64,000 nt of DNA from CAYRWR01 sp964537555 (GTDB lineage: Bacteria > Spirochaetota > Brevinematia > Brevinematales > CAYRWR01), in NCBI GenBank assembly GCA_964537555.1, contig CAZIAD010000001.1:62001-126000 (forward strand), given 5' to 3'. Below are positions 7,986-17,019 of the stretch, piece by piece. The position numbers and the translations under genes are program-made. The notes below the pieces were generated by a model. The model ran no database searches, had not been told where the DNA came from, and worked only from the letters and a program-made list of their open reading frames with translations. Positions within the stretch are counted from its first letter, which is position 1. Every line of letters begins with the position of its first letter.

Positions 7986-8048
7986 ATGGTATTCCCAGAC
8001 AGAAATAATAGCACAAAAATCTACCGAAAGGATCTTGGGGAACTATAG
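7986..8048 (+). CDS. possible 20-residue small ORF
   Basis: An ATG preceded at good spacing by GGAGGAG (7970-7976) opens a 20-codon frame (MVFPDRNNSTKIYRKDLGEL) that closes at TAG. The strong ribosome binding site is the only support. It could be a true small protein, a leader, or the stump of a decayed gene: the rest of the gap up to 8140 has no continuing frame. Confidence 0.25.
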   Translation: MVFPDRNNSTKIYRKDLGEL

Positions 8049-8140
8049 GCCTGTGTGCGAACACCTGTGACAGTACCCTTTATGAGTTGATGTTTAAGTT
8101 ATAGCATGAGAGGCTCATTTTTTACTTTATGAGGCATTGA

Positions 8141-8170
8141 TAAAAACAGGGGGACTAAACAGTCCCCCTG
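8141..8170 (-). terminator. rho-independent terminator
   Basis: The perfect stem CAGGGGGACT / AGTCCCCCTG with loop AAAC is followed on the - strand by a T run. It sits 21 bases past the stop of the lipoprotein gene ending at 8191. Confidence 0.9.
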
Positions 8171-8190
8171 AAAGATATAAATAAATTGAA

Positions 8191-9570
8191 TTACTGTCGC
8201 AGTAATCTGATTCCGTAGGATCCGTTTATACTGGACACATAATACATCGTATTTCCCAATTTCACCCCTGTCTGCTGTTGTCCATACCAGGCGTTGTAAG
8301 CCAAAGTCCTGGATACACTATCCACCCAGGAATTGCTGACCAGTTTTTTCACTTTGAAAAGGAAACCTTTAGCAGTGGCATAGCTTATTCCTCCGGCATC
8401 TACATTCAGAAAGATATTGATAGGGTCGCCCACAACAGCAGGTGTCATGTCTGTTCCCACCTGATTAAGGATTCCTCCAGATGTCAGAGAGTGGATTTTC
8501 ACAGCAGAGTTATCGGAACTGATCAGGTAGGCTGTGTTTCCATATCCAGACACATTCAGCCAGCCCTGGCCATTCATCGTCAATATCCCATCTGAATCAG
8601 TGACCAGTCTATCCCACAATACTCCATTCCAGTAATAGAGATTGGCATAAGTGGTGTCATTATATGCTACAAAGATGCTGTTTTCATTTTCTACATATAA
8701 TCCGCTATTTGCATAACCTACGGTCTCATTGGTAATCACACCTCCGCCTATGATGGCACTGCTCTTTAAGGTGAGATCATACTTCCATAATTGATAGCCT
8801 ATGTAGGTGCCAGAAGTTGATTTAACAGAAAAATATATATTATCGTTATAATAAGTTGCATCCAGATTCACACTATTGATGTTTAATGCCAGAGATTCAT
8901 AGACGTTCCAGCTGCTTCCGTCATACTTATATATGACAGCATTGGCATTGGATTGAGCTACTACATAGACCTCATTAGTCTCTTTTACAAAAATATGATT
9001 ATTATACCCGAACTGTGTAGCACTTCCGGGCAAAACCCCTCCCAATTGATAATTCGTGTCAGTCTCTGCATCGTATACACCCACCACTGGCGCTGTAGTA
9101 TTATTTGTAGAATAGACATAGTAGACCTTGTTTTGAAACGCGTATGCATGACTTCTTCCCAGCTGTGAAGCTGAAGCCAGCTGCTTTCCATTACTAGTCT
9201 CAGTCTGAGAGCTGATATTAGAGACGGTTACTATATAGGACCTGGTACTCATGTCTGAACCTACGACCGTATAGGTCAGGGGGCTGGAAAAATCATTGGT
9301 AGTGACTCCACTCAGCTGTACATTGGTGCCTATCAGAACAGACTGGCCCGTAAATGCAAAAAGAGCAGTTCGGTTAGAGACCTGGGCACTGTAAATCAAA
9401 ATATTGATAGTATTAGAAACCTGGTCTATTACTGCAGTAGCCGGTGGGTCTGTAAAATTAAAAGAGGTGATTTCCTTTGAGCTGGGCGGGCTTAAAAGAT
9501 CCTGAATCTGGTCAATGGAACAACTCATCATGGCCAGAAAACAAACCATAAAGACACTTATTTTCTTCAT
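8191..9570 (-). CDS. lipoprotein with DUF5018-like Ig domain and propeller-like region
   Basis: 459-residue surface or periplasmic lipoprotein of unknown ligand. The signal is MKKISVFMVCFLAMMSC. Residues about 30-115 match the Ig-like DUF5018 pattern: ITSFNFTDPPATAVIDQ, then NDFSSPLTYTVV and RSYIVTVS. The rest is made of Tyr/Asn/Gly-rich strands that each report a short motif such as YKYDGSSWNVY, YYWNGVLWDRL and LWKYDLTL, suggesting a Kelch-like or YVTN-like beta-propeller. The start at 9570 is chosen because the signal peptide begins there and GGAGG lies just upstream; the frame is open to 9591. Confidence 0.75.
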   Translation of the reverse strand: MKKISVFMVCFLAMMSCSIDQIQDLLSPPSSKEITSFNFTDPPATAVIDQVSNTINILIYSAQVSNRTALFAFTGQSVLIGTNVQLSGVTTNDFSSPLTYTVVGSDMSTRSYIVTVSNISSQTETSNGKQLASASQLGRSHAYAFQNKVYYVYSTNNTTAPVVGVYDAETDTNYQLGGVLPGSATQFGYNNHIFVKETNEVYVVAQSNANAVIYKYDGSSWNVYESLALNINSVNLDATYYNDNIYFSVKSTSGTYIGYQLWKYDLTLKSSAIIGGGVITNETVGYANSGLYVENENSIFVAYNDTTYANLYYWNGVLWDRLVTDSDGILTMNGQGWLNVSGYGNTAYLISSDNSAVKIHSLTSGGILNQVGTDMTPAVVGDPINIFLNVDAGGISYATAKGFLFKVKKLVSNSWVDSVSRTLAYNAWYGQQQTGVKLGNTMYYVSSINGSYGIRLLRQ

Positions 9571-9675
9571 AACAACACCTCCAAAAAACATAAATTGTTC
9601 TTAAATCATAATTCATAAAGTGTAAATGTCAATACCTTTTCCCTTTTTTCCCCTCCGCTTTTTCACTGCCTATAC

Positions 9676-9704
9676 TACAAATTTCTTTTCAAATCATGTA
9701 TAAT
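9676..9704 (+). promoter_or_regulatory. candidate promoter of the cysH-like gene
   Basis: A perfect TATAAT lies at 9699-9704. A weak -35 candidate, TACAAA, lies 17 bases upstream (9676-9681). The leader to the start codon at 9791 contains small inverted repeats (GGCCTCCGGCC; TGGCA/TGCCA) that could be regulatory. Confidence 0.4.
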
Positions 9705-9790
9705 ATACCGGAAGTATAGGGGGCTCCTGGCCTCCGGCCTGGCTTATTATGGCACAGCTATGCCATCAATCCATACTGAAGGAGATAAAC

Positions 9791-10801
9791 ATGAAGATCA
9801 CCATGATAAAAAAAATAAAGGCAGACGGTAATCCCTGTCAAAAATGCATGCAGGTGGAAGAGTTATTAAAAGAAAGAGGATACCTGGACCGGATAGACCG
9901 TATAGTCTATGCTGAGGAAACTAATCCCGAATCAGAGGGTTTTAAACTCGCCCAAAAATTCCAGGTCAGTGTAGCCCCCTTCTTTATAGTCGAAAAAGAA
10001 GGCTCCGAGCCCCTGATCTATAAAAGTGTCCTGGCCATGATCAATAAAGAATTCATCGATAAAAAAGCAGAAGGTACCCAGGCTGATGCAAGGGATTGGG
10101 AACAGCTTAAAAAAGACATCACAGGAAAAAATCCTCAGGAAATAATCAGCCTGGCTCTGCAAAATTTTGGACTAGATTGCAGTATTGCTTTCAGTGGGGC
10201 GGAAGATGTAGTGATCATCGATATGGCTGTAAAGTCTGGTTATGATTTTAAGGTGTTCTCACTGGATACAGGCCGCTTATTTCCTGAGACCTATGCATAC
10301 CTGGAGACTGTCAGAAAACACTATGGTATCCCCATAGAGTGCTATTCCCCTGACCCCTCTGAACTGGAGCCTTTTGTCAGGGAAAAAGGCCTTTACAGCT
10401 TCAGGGAAGATGGCCATAAAGAATGCTGCGGCATCAGGAAAGTAGGCCCCCTGAAGCGGGCATTATCTGAAAGCAGGGCCTGGATCTCAGGCCAGCGCAA
10501 GGATCAGAGTCCCGCCACCCGGAACAACCTGGATACTGTATTGGAAGACCATATATTCGCTGGCAAAGACGGGGGGAAACTGATAAAATTCAACCCTCTG
10601 GCTGACTGGACATCCCAACAGGTCTGGGATTATATCAGGGAAAACCAGATCCCCATCAATCCCTTACATGAGAGAGGATTTATTTCTATAGGCTGCGAAC
10701 CCTGTACCCGGGCCACCCTTCCCGGAGAACATGAAAGAGCGGGCAGATGGTGGTGGGAAGCAGACACCAGGAGGGAATGCGGCCTGCATGTGCCTCACTA
10801 A
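9791..10801 (+). CDS. adenylyl-sulfate/PAPS reductase (CysH family) with N-terminal CxxC redox domain
   Basis: Assimilatory sulfate reduction: reduces APS (or PAPS) to sulfite in the cytosol. Residues 1-90 form a glutaredoxin/thioredoxin-like domain with CQKC at 16-19 and a cis-Pro-like VAPFF. Residues 125-336 are the CysH domain: the PP-loop motif SIAFSGAED, SLDTGRLFPETY, the cysteine pair CC at 212-213, CEPC at 302-305 and the catalytic ECGLH at 329-333. The CC plus CxxC set is that of iron-sulfur APS reductases, which favours APS as substrate. Plant APS reductases carry the redox domain at the C-terminus; here it is N-terminal. The start at 9791 follows GGAGAT; the frame is open from 9749. 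Confidence 0.9.
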   Translation: MKITMIKKIKADGNPCQKCMQVEELLKERGYLDRIDRIVYAEETNPESEGFKLAQKFQVSVAPFFIVEKEGSEPLIYKSVLAMINKEFIDKKAEGTQADARDWEQLKKDITGKNPQEIISLALQNFGLDCSIAFSGAEDVVIIDMAVKSGYDFKVFSLDTGRLFPETYAYLETVRKHYGIPIECYSPDPSELEPFVREKGLYSFREDGHKECCGIRKVGPLKRALSESRAWISGQRKDQSPATRNNLDTVLEDHIFAGKDGGKLIKFNPLADWTSQQVWDYIRENQIPINPLHERGFISIGCEPCTRATLPGEHERAGRWWWEADTRRECGLHVPH

Positions 10802-10896
10802 GCAGTCATCAGAAATTCACACTGTCCCCACTTAGCCCTGAACTAACTTGTCATTTCATCTGTCTCCTATTAAAATAAGAAAAACGAGGAAACATA

Positions 10897-11970
10897 ATGA
10901 AAAAAACATGTTTATTATTTACTGTCTTTTTCCTGATATCCTGCGGCCCTAAAAATACTATTCAAAAAGACGCAGTCATAAAATCCCTGGAGCTGGCTCC
11001 CGGGGCTGCTTCTATCATGGTGTCCTATATGCTGAATGATAAATACTACATCTGGCATGATAAAAAGATCGAGGGCCCCTATGACTTTTTGTTTTATCCC
11101 CGATTTTCACAAAGCCCTTATGAGCCCGCTCTTCTGACTACCTTTCAGCGTCAGGGCCAGTGGTATGTCCGTTTTAAGGGATTTGAGTACGGGCCCTATG
11201 GTAAAGATACCCAGGCTCCACACATCAGCCTGAGCCCTATGAATGATATCTCTATCTCCTTTAAAAGGGACGGGGCTGAATACTTCCTCTACAACGACCA
11301 GATCCTGGGGCCCTATCTCAAGACGGGGGGATGGACCTATTCTCCGAATGCTGAACATTACGCCTTCTGGTACGTGGATGTGACCAATTTCGCCTATGAA
11401 GTAGATGGAGAGCGATTTAGTGCCGGGCCTGATTACCAGGCACCCTTCTTTATGCCTGATGATGCTATGGGACTGATACGCACCCGGAATAAAAAACTCT
11501 GGCTCACCATAGAAAACAGGGAGATGGGGCCCTTTGATTTTGCTCTCCCTCCCGTATTTTCTGCACATGGCAAAGACTATGCCCTGCTCTGTGACATAAA
11601 CGGCCAGAGCTATGTCTATACCCGCAATAAAAAGTGGGGACCCTATTTAAATGTACTGGGCAGCCCGGCTTATTCACCTGATGAGTCGGTATTGACGTTT
11701 ATCTATACCAGATCCACCAATGAAAGAGAATACTTCCTTCACCTGGCTGATGAAGAACTGGGGCCTTTCCAGTTTCTGATGCCTGTCCAGTGGAGTGACC
11801 AGGGCCCATCTTATGCCTTTTTATTCTCTCTGGATAACCAGGTATATCTGAATTATAATGGAAATATCAGGGGCCCTTTTTCCCGATTTACCGATATAAA
11901 GTTTAACCAGGGCAGCCTGTACCTGGCCACCCTGTCCAATCACCAGGTCCTCTTACAAAACCTGGACTAA
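10897..11970 (+). CDS. GPY/GPF-repeat lipoprotein, probable beta-propeller
   Basis: 357-residue lipoprotein (signal MKKTCLLFTVFFLISC) with about seven repeats of roughly 45 residues. Each repeat reads approximately as YYxxxxxKxxGPYD followed by a PxFSPxG-type strand: KKIEGPYDF, FEYGPYG, QILGPYL, REMGPFDF, KKWGPYL, EELGPFQF, NIRGPF. The pattern suggests a beta-propeller of WD/TolB type on the cell surface. The ligand is unknown. The protein at 37801-39183 has the same kind of repeat and is a likely paralogue. nadD follows after 8 bases, so the two may be cotranscribed although no functional link is evident. Confidence 0.75.
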   Translation: MKKTCLLFTVFFLISCGPKNTIQKDAVIKSLELAPGAASIMVSYMLNDKYYIWHDKKIEGPYDFLFYPRFSQSPYEPALLTTFQRQGQWYVRFKGFEYGPYGKDTQAPHISLSPMNDISISFKRDGAEYFLYNDQILGPYLKTGGWTYSPNAEHYAFWYVDVTNFAYEVDGERFSAGPDYQAPFFMPDDAMGLIRTRNKKLWLTIENREMGPFDFALPPVFSAHGKDYALLCDINGQSYVYTRNKKWGPYLNVLGSPAYSPDESVLTFIYTRSTNEREYFLHLADEELGPFQFLMPVQWSDQGPSYAFLFSLDNQVYLNYNGNIRGPFSRFTDIKFNQGSLYLATLSNHQVLLQNLD

Positions 11971-11978
11971 GAGGCGCT

Positions 11979-12689
11979 ATGAAAGTAGGATTACTGGGGG
12001 GGACCTTTAACCCCCCGCACAATGCCCATCTGGCCCTGGCTCATAGCTGTCTAAAAGGCTGTAAACTGGATCAGGTCCTGTTTATGCCCAGCGGTACTCC
12101 ACCCCATCGCCGGGTAGAAGGCGGGCTCAGCCCCCTCAACCGGCTCCTCTTTACCCGTATCGCCACTGCCACCATAGACCCAGAGCTACTATTTGACGTG
12201 CTCAAGGATAGAAAGATCTTTAAATCCCAGGCTATCCTGGAATCATTTTTCATGGACTATCACAGCTATTATGCCCTCCATTCCTCTACACCCTGGGATG
12301 TCTCCGACCTGGAGTATAAGCTCAGCCTCAGCCAGATCGAGCCTACCTTTACCATCAACACCGTACGCCGTCTCCTGGATGAGCATAGTGACTGGGAGAT
12401 ACACCTCATCATCGGGGGAGACCAGGCCGCAGCCCTGGACAGCTGGAAGGAGATCCAGTCTCTGTCCCGCCTGGTCACATTTTGTGTGGCAGACCGGAAC
12501 AGTCACAGTACCCGGGGCCTGGATGCCCGCTATCCTTCCGTAAAGTATATCCCCTGGAAAAACATGGACATCTCCTCATCCATGATACGGGAATATATTC
12601 AGCAAAACAAAAGTATCAAAGAGCTCGTCCCCGGCCCTATTGCCCGCCTTCTGGATGTAGAGTATTACCGTATGAATTTCAGGATATAG
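11979..12689 (+). CDS. nadD: nicotinate-nucleotide adenylyltransferase
   Basis: Transfers AMP from ATP to nicotinate mononucleotide to give deamido-NAD, a core step of NAD synthesis in the cytosol. The nucleotidyltransferase motif GGTFNPPHNAHL lies at the N-terminus and the C-terminal SSSMIREYI corresponds to the conserved ISSTxIR motif. At 236 residues it is slightly longer than typical NadD, with extra sequence around residues 80-110. The ATG follows an AGAGGCGCT ribosome binding site 8 bases after the preceding gene. nadK lies about 30 kb away in the same window. Confidence 0.9.
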   Translation: MKVGLLGGTFNPPHNAHLALAHSCLKGCKLDQVLFMPSGTPPHRRVEGGLSPLNRLLFTRIATATIDPELLFDVLKDRKIFKSQAILESFFMDYHSYYALHSSTPWDVSDLEYKLSLSQIEPTFTINTVRRLLDEHSDWEIHLIIGGDQAAALDSWKEIQSLSRLVTFCVADRNSHSTRGLDARYPSVKYIPWKNMDISSSMIREYIQQNKSIKELVPGPIARLLDVEYYRMNFRI

Positions 12690-12698
12690 GCCCTGCCC

Positions 12699-13211
12699 AT
12701 GGAGTACACTATACGTCCTGTTCAGTACAATGACGGCCCCGCAGTGACTGCCCTCTTTAATCATTATGTGATGCATTCCTGGGCCTCCTACCTGGACAGT
12801 GAAGTCGGCCCTGAGTTTTTTGAGTCGCTATGGGCCAATGTCCCGGATTATCCCTTTTTTGTTGCAGAGTCTGAGGGCAGTCTCATCGGATATGGCCTGG
12901 CCAAGCCCTATTGCACCCTGGCTAAAAAACGCCGCACTGCAGAAGTGTCCTATTTTATCCATCCTGACCACCTGGGCCGGGGTTTGGGCCGGCAGCTCCT
13001 GGATCGGGTCACGAGTCATGCCCGGGATCATGGCTTCCAGGTACTGATAGCATCCATTATGGGCCTGAATGAAGCCAGTGTGCGTTTTCACGAGAAAATG
13101 GGTTTTACTCATGCGGGACGTATGCATCAGGTCATTAAAAAATGGGGGGAGATCGTTGATATGATATGGATGGAGAAATTTATTGGTAAACCTGGCTTAA
13201 AAAAGCCCTGA
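12699..13211 (+). CDS. GNAT-family acetyltransferase of the phosphinothricin/methionine sulfoximine type
   Basis: 170-residue N-acetyltransferase. It has motif A SYFIHPDHLGRGLGRQLLDRV and the Pat/Bar-like C-terminal block IMGLNEASVRFHEKMGFTHAGRMHQVIKKWG, which is characteristic of the phosphinothricin acetyltransferase branch, whose members often acylate amino-acid analogues such as methionine sulfoximine. The substrate here is not established. It starts 9 bases after nadD without an obvious ribosome binding site and is probably translated from the same message. Confidence 0.85.
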   Translation: MEYTIRPVQYNDGPAVTALFNHYVMHSWASYLDSEVGPEFFESLWANVPDYPFFVAESEGSLIGYGLAKPYCTLAKKRRTAEVSYFIHPDHLGRGLGRQLLDRVTSHARDHGFQVLIASIMGLNEASVRFHEKMGFTHAGRMHQVIKKWGEIVDMIWMEKFIGKPGLKKP

Positions 13212-13259
13212 CAGGGTCCTGATAAACAGACCGGGAACGATTCTGTAAAAGTTTTCCTC

Positions 13260-14117
13260 TTATCTATTACTATTCCGTTCATCACCGTCATTGCTACCTG
13301 AAAAGCGGTCTTTGGAGTTCTTTTTACTGGAATTACCTGAGTCCTTTTTCGATGAAGTATCCTCTTCAGAAAACTTTTCAAAGCGGGAATCCCGGCCGGA
13401 ATCATCTTTTCGGTCAGATTTATTCTTTTCATTTTTCTTTTTTTGCTTTTCCTGCTCTCTCTGCTTGCGGGCCTCTTCTTCTTTCTGCTTTTTAGCCTGC
13501 TCGGCCTCTTTCTTTTTACGGGCTTCTTCTTCTTTAGCCCGTTTTTCTGCTTCTTTCTTTTCCTGTTGCAGCTGCTTTTTGGTCTTTTTTTCAGGCGCCT
13601 CGCTGGATTCATTACGGGGAGTCACTTTGACCCTGATCAGCTCATCGGCCATTTTATCGATCTCAAAGGCCAGTTTGTTTTCATTTTTGGTCTTTCTTTC
13701 TGCAAATTTCAGGCCTTCTCCGGTGAAGGTGTCGATCAGGCGTACGGTTACAGTATAGATATCCCCCCATTTGGAGACAGCCCCGGTGATGATAGCATCC
13801 ACCCCGTACTTCTGTCCGATCTCCTGGGCAGAGCCTTCATCGACCACTCCGCTCAGGATCAGTTTATCCTCTTCCAGGATCTTTTTGAGGAGCACTCTTT
13901 CTACCATGATAAATTTTTCTTTCTTTCCGATCGAGGTAATCATCCATTCCGCCATGATCTTACCGGCGTCCTTTATCTCCATAGCCCCCTGGACTTCAAA
14001 TTCGATGACTGCCACCTTGATCTTAGGCTGGGGTTTGGCATGTAATCTATTAGCCGGTAATAACAGACTGATCATTATTACCAATATTAGTGATAAAAAG
14101 AGCTGGATCTTTTTCAT
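13260..14117 (-). CDS. CsgG/LpoB-like protein with Lys/Glu-rich tail
   Basis: 285 residues. An N-terminal signal peptide (MKKIQLFLSL...LHA) is followed by a CsgG/TolB-N-like domain (about residues 30-170): KIKVAVIEFEVQG, an EKFIMVERVLLKKILEE segment, then VDAIITGAVSKWGDIYTVTVRLIDTFTGE. The last 110 residues are highly charged: first a Lys/Glu coiled coil rich in EEARKKKEAE-like units, then a Ser/Asp/Lys-rich disordered end. CsgG-like domains occur in curli export, LpoB and many spirochaete envelope proteins; the exact role here is unknown. The start at 14117 follows a GGGGG-rich site. Confidence 0.75.
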   Translation of the reverse strand: MKKIQLFLSLILVIMISLLLPANRLHAKPQPKIKVAVIEFEVQGAMEIKDAGKIMAEWMITSIGKKEKFIMVERVLLKKILEEDKLILSGVVDEGSAQEIGQKYGVDAIITGAVSKWGDIYTVTVRLIDTFTGEGLKFAERKTKNENKLAFEIDKMADELIRVKVTPRNESSEAPEKKTKKQLQQEKKEAEKRAKEEEARKKKEAEQAKKQKEEEARKQREQEKQKKKNEKNKSDRKDDSGRDSRFEKFSEEDTSSKKDSGNSSKKNSKDRFSGSNDGDERNSNR

Positions 14118-14223
14118 GGTACCCCCCATCTACAGTTAATTCCGGAATTTCTTCCGCAATCAGGCATTACTATAAAGATTGTACACTATTATGTTTAATA
14201 ACTCAAATTAAAAATATAGCAGT

Positions 14224-16836
14224 TTAAATCCGGATGATCACCGCACTTAAAGCATCCAGACGAAGTGTACTCCCCTCGATCTTCACAGTCTCTGATTCCC
14301 CAATACCTGAAAGACTGACACTATCTCCATCTGCCAGTATTACTGCTGAGGACAGGTCCAGCCCGCAGTCTATAATCTGTTCCGATGTACCGGCATTAAT
14401 AGCCAATATCAGTATACTACCGTCTAAGGTTTTTATAGTATAGGCCAGGCTAAAGGGGCTGTGGCCCTCTCCCTGAGGCAGGAGCCGGAGCCGGGACTCG
14501 ATCTGCCCGCTATCACCTATCCGAAATGCTTCCAGTGACTTCCGCAGTTTTATCAGTCCCCGTGTATACTCAAACAGGGCTTTAGCGTATTGATCCTCCA
14601 TGACCAGGGCCCAGTTTATACTATTAATGCGGTCTGAGGAATCATAGGAATTGCGTATGTACATCCCCTGGTTTTCCCCATTGGGCTGGCCCGGGCCTTT
14701 CCACATCTTGGTACGGCCCATCTCCTGACCGCCATGGAGGAAGGCTATCCCCTGGGATGTCAGCACCATAAAGTTGCCCAGCTTCAGCCTCTGATAGATC
14801 TCTTTCCGGTCCATTTCAGGATCCAGTTTCATATTATAGGCTAGGGTATCATGCCAGGTCAGCCCGTCATGAGCGGCGATATATTGTACTGAGTCACCCG
14901 GGTCATCGGCTGTAAAGTTACGGGGATTGCCTGAGATATTCTTAAACACATTGTCCTGAGACTGTTTTTTCCCGGTGAGAAATCCTTTGACAGTCTCTCT
15001 GAAAGAATCCGAAAATACGGCAATAGCGTCGGTATCCTTCATCCATCCCTGGTCGGCTCCGCTCGTACCCCTGGCGCCATTGTACATACGCCAGCCTTCT
15101 CCCAGGAGCAGAGACTGGGGATTGATACGGTATATCTCCCGTGCAGCCTGGTCCATTGTGTCAGTATCGGTGAGGCCCATGAGGTCAAAGCGAAATCCGT
15201 CGACTTTATACTCCCGGGTCCAGTATTTCAGGGAGTCTGTTATGAGCTTACGCATCATGAGATGGGTACTGGCCACATCATTCCCGCAGCCCGATTTGGA
15301 GCTGAATTCCCCATTGGAATCCAGGCGATAACTGTAGCCGGGCAGGAAGTTTTCAAACAGATCAGATTTACAGGTATGATTGTACACCACATCCAGGATG
15401 ACCCCCATACCCAGCTCATGGATGGCATTGATGAGAGCCTTCAGCTCCCGGATGCGGGATGCCGGGTCTTCAGGATGTTCAGAATACATGCCCTCAGGGG
15501 TGAAATAACTCTGGGGATCATAGCCCCAGTTATAGTTATTACCCCGGGCGGACCAGTCCCATTCCCGGTCTTTTTTGGTCTCGTCTGAATAGTAATAGTT
15601 CTGTACCGGCAGGAGCTGGATATGAGTCACTCCCAGTTCCTTAAGATAAGGCAGCTTTTCTATAAATGCAGTATAGGTCCCAAAGGGCGCACTGGTTTTG
15701 GCTGAAGGATGGGCAGTAAAGTCCCGCACATGTATCTCGTAAATAACAGCATCTTCCCGCTTCTGGTAAGCCGGTATATTGGCAAAAGCTTTTACTTTGT
15801 ATTTAGCAGGATCGACTATGGCCGCTTTACCCACCGGGTCTTTTTTACTGTTTTCAAAAACCGCCATCCCTTTGGCATAAGGGTCCAGCACCCGGTTTTC
15901 ACGGCCCTGGATAGTGACGCTGTACTGGTAAATACGCCCTTCAAACAGAGAAAATTCTCCCTTTTCTTCATAAGCCCAGACACCCTGGGACTGCCGGGTC
16001 ATGGCTTTTTGAGAGGCCACCGTGTACTGGTCTTTCTTATCAAAAAAAATAACACTGACTTTTTGGGCCAGTGGTGCCCACAGTTTCAGGTTTAGAGTAT
16101 TATCCTTAAAAGTAGCCCCCAGGTCATCACCATTATAGAAGTATACAGCATCGATAAATGCCGGAGACAGGCCCGCTTTCAGGACCTTGTTTTCATAGTG
16201 CACTGTATAAGTCTGTGCCGGGTCGATACTGACATCCAGTACCACACGGCTATTGCCCTCCGCACTGATCCCTTTCACAGCCACTCTTGTGCCTGTGGCA
16301 TCCCTCACCTCTATGGCTTCATGCCTGAGATATGTGTTGTCGTTAAATTCCAGTGTGATGATATCTTTGCCATCCAGAGTAGCTGACTGCAGATAGGATT
16401 TTTGCTTATCCGGCTGACTCATGAATATCTCATCCACTCCCTGGATTATCCAGATCTCCTTTAACTTATCCAGTCCGCTGATCTCCCGGTTTTTAGAGTC
16501 CCTCTCTTCTCCCCGGTGGATCACAAAGCCCAGTTTAGCGTGCAGGTCATCTATCTTTACATCAGTAAAGGCTCCCCAGTCGTCCTGGGTGTCAAAGGGG
16601 ACCGGCTTATTCCAGCTGACTTTGTATTTGATAGCACTGCCCCAGAGATGCAGTCCCCAGTTTTTATACTTATTGCTTTTTCTAAAATAATGTACCCTGA
16701 TATGAGAATCAATAAGGGGCTTGTGGGTCATAAGGACAGGCCCCTGTTTTTTTCGAGCTTTCTCCTGCTGGACTGTAGAGTCTGTACAGGATAAAAGACC
16801 GGATATCAGTACTATAATAATCATTATGTTTTTCAT
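14224..16836 (-). CDS. type I pullulanase, lipoprotein
   Basis: Cell-surface debranching enzyme hydrolysing alpha-1,6 bonds of pullulan, starch or glycogen. The signal MKNIMIIIVLISGLLSC has a lipobox. Residues about 45-150 are a CBM41/PUD-like alpha-glucan-binding domain (RVHYFRKSNKYKNWGLHLWG), about 235-330 a CBM48-like domain and about 360-800 the GH13 barrel. The pullulanase signature YNWGYDP is at 435-441; catalytic regions are DVVYNHT at 482, DGFRFD with nucleophile D551, LGEGW with acid E580 and AAHDG at 654-658. All catalytic residues are present. At 870 residues it is full length. It stands alone on this strand next to uvrA. Confidence 0.93.
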   Translation of the reverse strand: MKNIMIIIVLISGLLSCTDSTVQQEKARKKQGPVLMTHKPLIDSHIRVHYFRKSNKYKNWGLHLWGSAIKYKVSWNKPVPFDTQDDWGAFTDVKIDDLHAKLGFVIHRGEERDSKNREISGLDKLKEIWIIQGVDEIFMSQPDKQKSYLQSATLDGKDIITLEFNDNTYLRHEAIEVRDATGTRVAVKGISAEGNSRVVLDVSIDPAQTYTVHYENKVLKAGLSPAFIDAVYFYNGDDLGATFKDNTLNLKLWAPLAQKVSVIFFDKKDQYTVASQKAMTRQSQGVWAYEEKGEFSLFEGRIYQYSVTIQGRENRVLDPYAKGMAVFENSKKDPVGKAAIVDPAKYKVKAFANIPAYQKREDAVIYEIHVRDFTAHPSAKTSAPFGTYTAFIEKLPYLKELGVTHIQLLPVQNYYYSDETKKDREWDWSARGNNYNWGYDPQSYFTPEGMYSEHPEDPASRIRELKALINAIHELGMGVILDVVYNHTCKSDLFENFLPGYSYRLDSNGEFSSKSGCGNDVASTHLMMRKLITDSLKYWTREYKVDGFRFDLMGLTDTDTMDQAAREIYRINPQSLLLGEGWRMYNGARGTSGADQGWMKDTDAIAVFSDSFRETVKGFLTGKKQSQDNVFKNISGNPRNFTADDPGDSVQYIAAHDGLTWHDTLAYNMKLDPEMDRKEIYQRLKLGNFMVLTSQGIAFLHGGQEMGRTKMWKGPGQPNGENQGMYIRNSYDSSDRINSINWALVMEDQYAKALFEYTRGLIKLRKSLEAFRIGDSGQIESRLRLLPQGEGHSPFSLAYTIKTLDGSILILAINAGTSEQIIDCGLDLSSAVILADGDSVSLSGIGESETVKIEGSTLRLDALSAVIIRI

Positions 16837-17019
16837 AGAGAGGGCTCCTTATCTATTCTCAGATAAAGTCTATCACCTGCCCCAGAAAAAGCGAGTACAA
16901 TCATCACTTTTTCAAATTAATTTGAGAACCCCATATATACTCTTCTTTCCACCCTCTATTGACTTTTGACCCTCTCCTTACTAAACTATACCCATACACA
17001 AGGATTCTAAGGATACACC

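Noticed and set aside
9720..9790. Riboswitch (SAM or similar) upstream of the cysH-like gene
   Set aside because: Short inverted repeats are present but do not assemble into any riboswitch architecture that I recognise, and the leader is too short.
12193..12543. Second + frame inside nadD
   Set aside because: Overlaps the clear NadD frame; composition is that of an out-of-frame reading.
13443..14045. Long + strand frame opposite the CsgG-like gene, rich in Phe and Leu
   Set aside because: It is the antisense shadow of Lys/Glu-rich codons; the - strand frame has a signal peptide and a domain.
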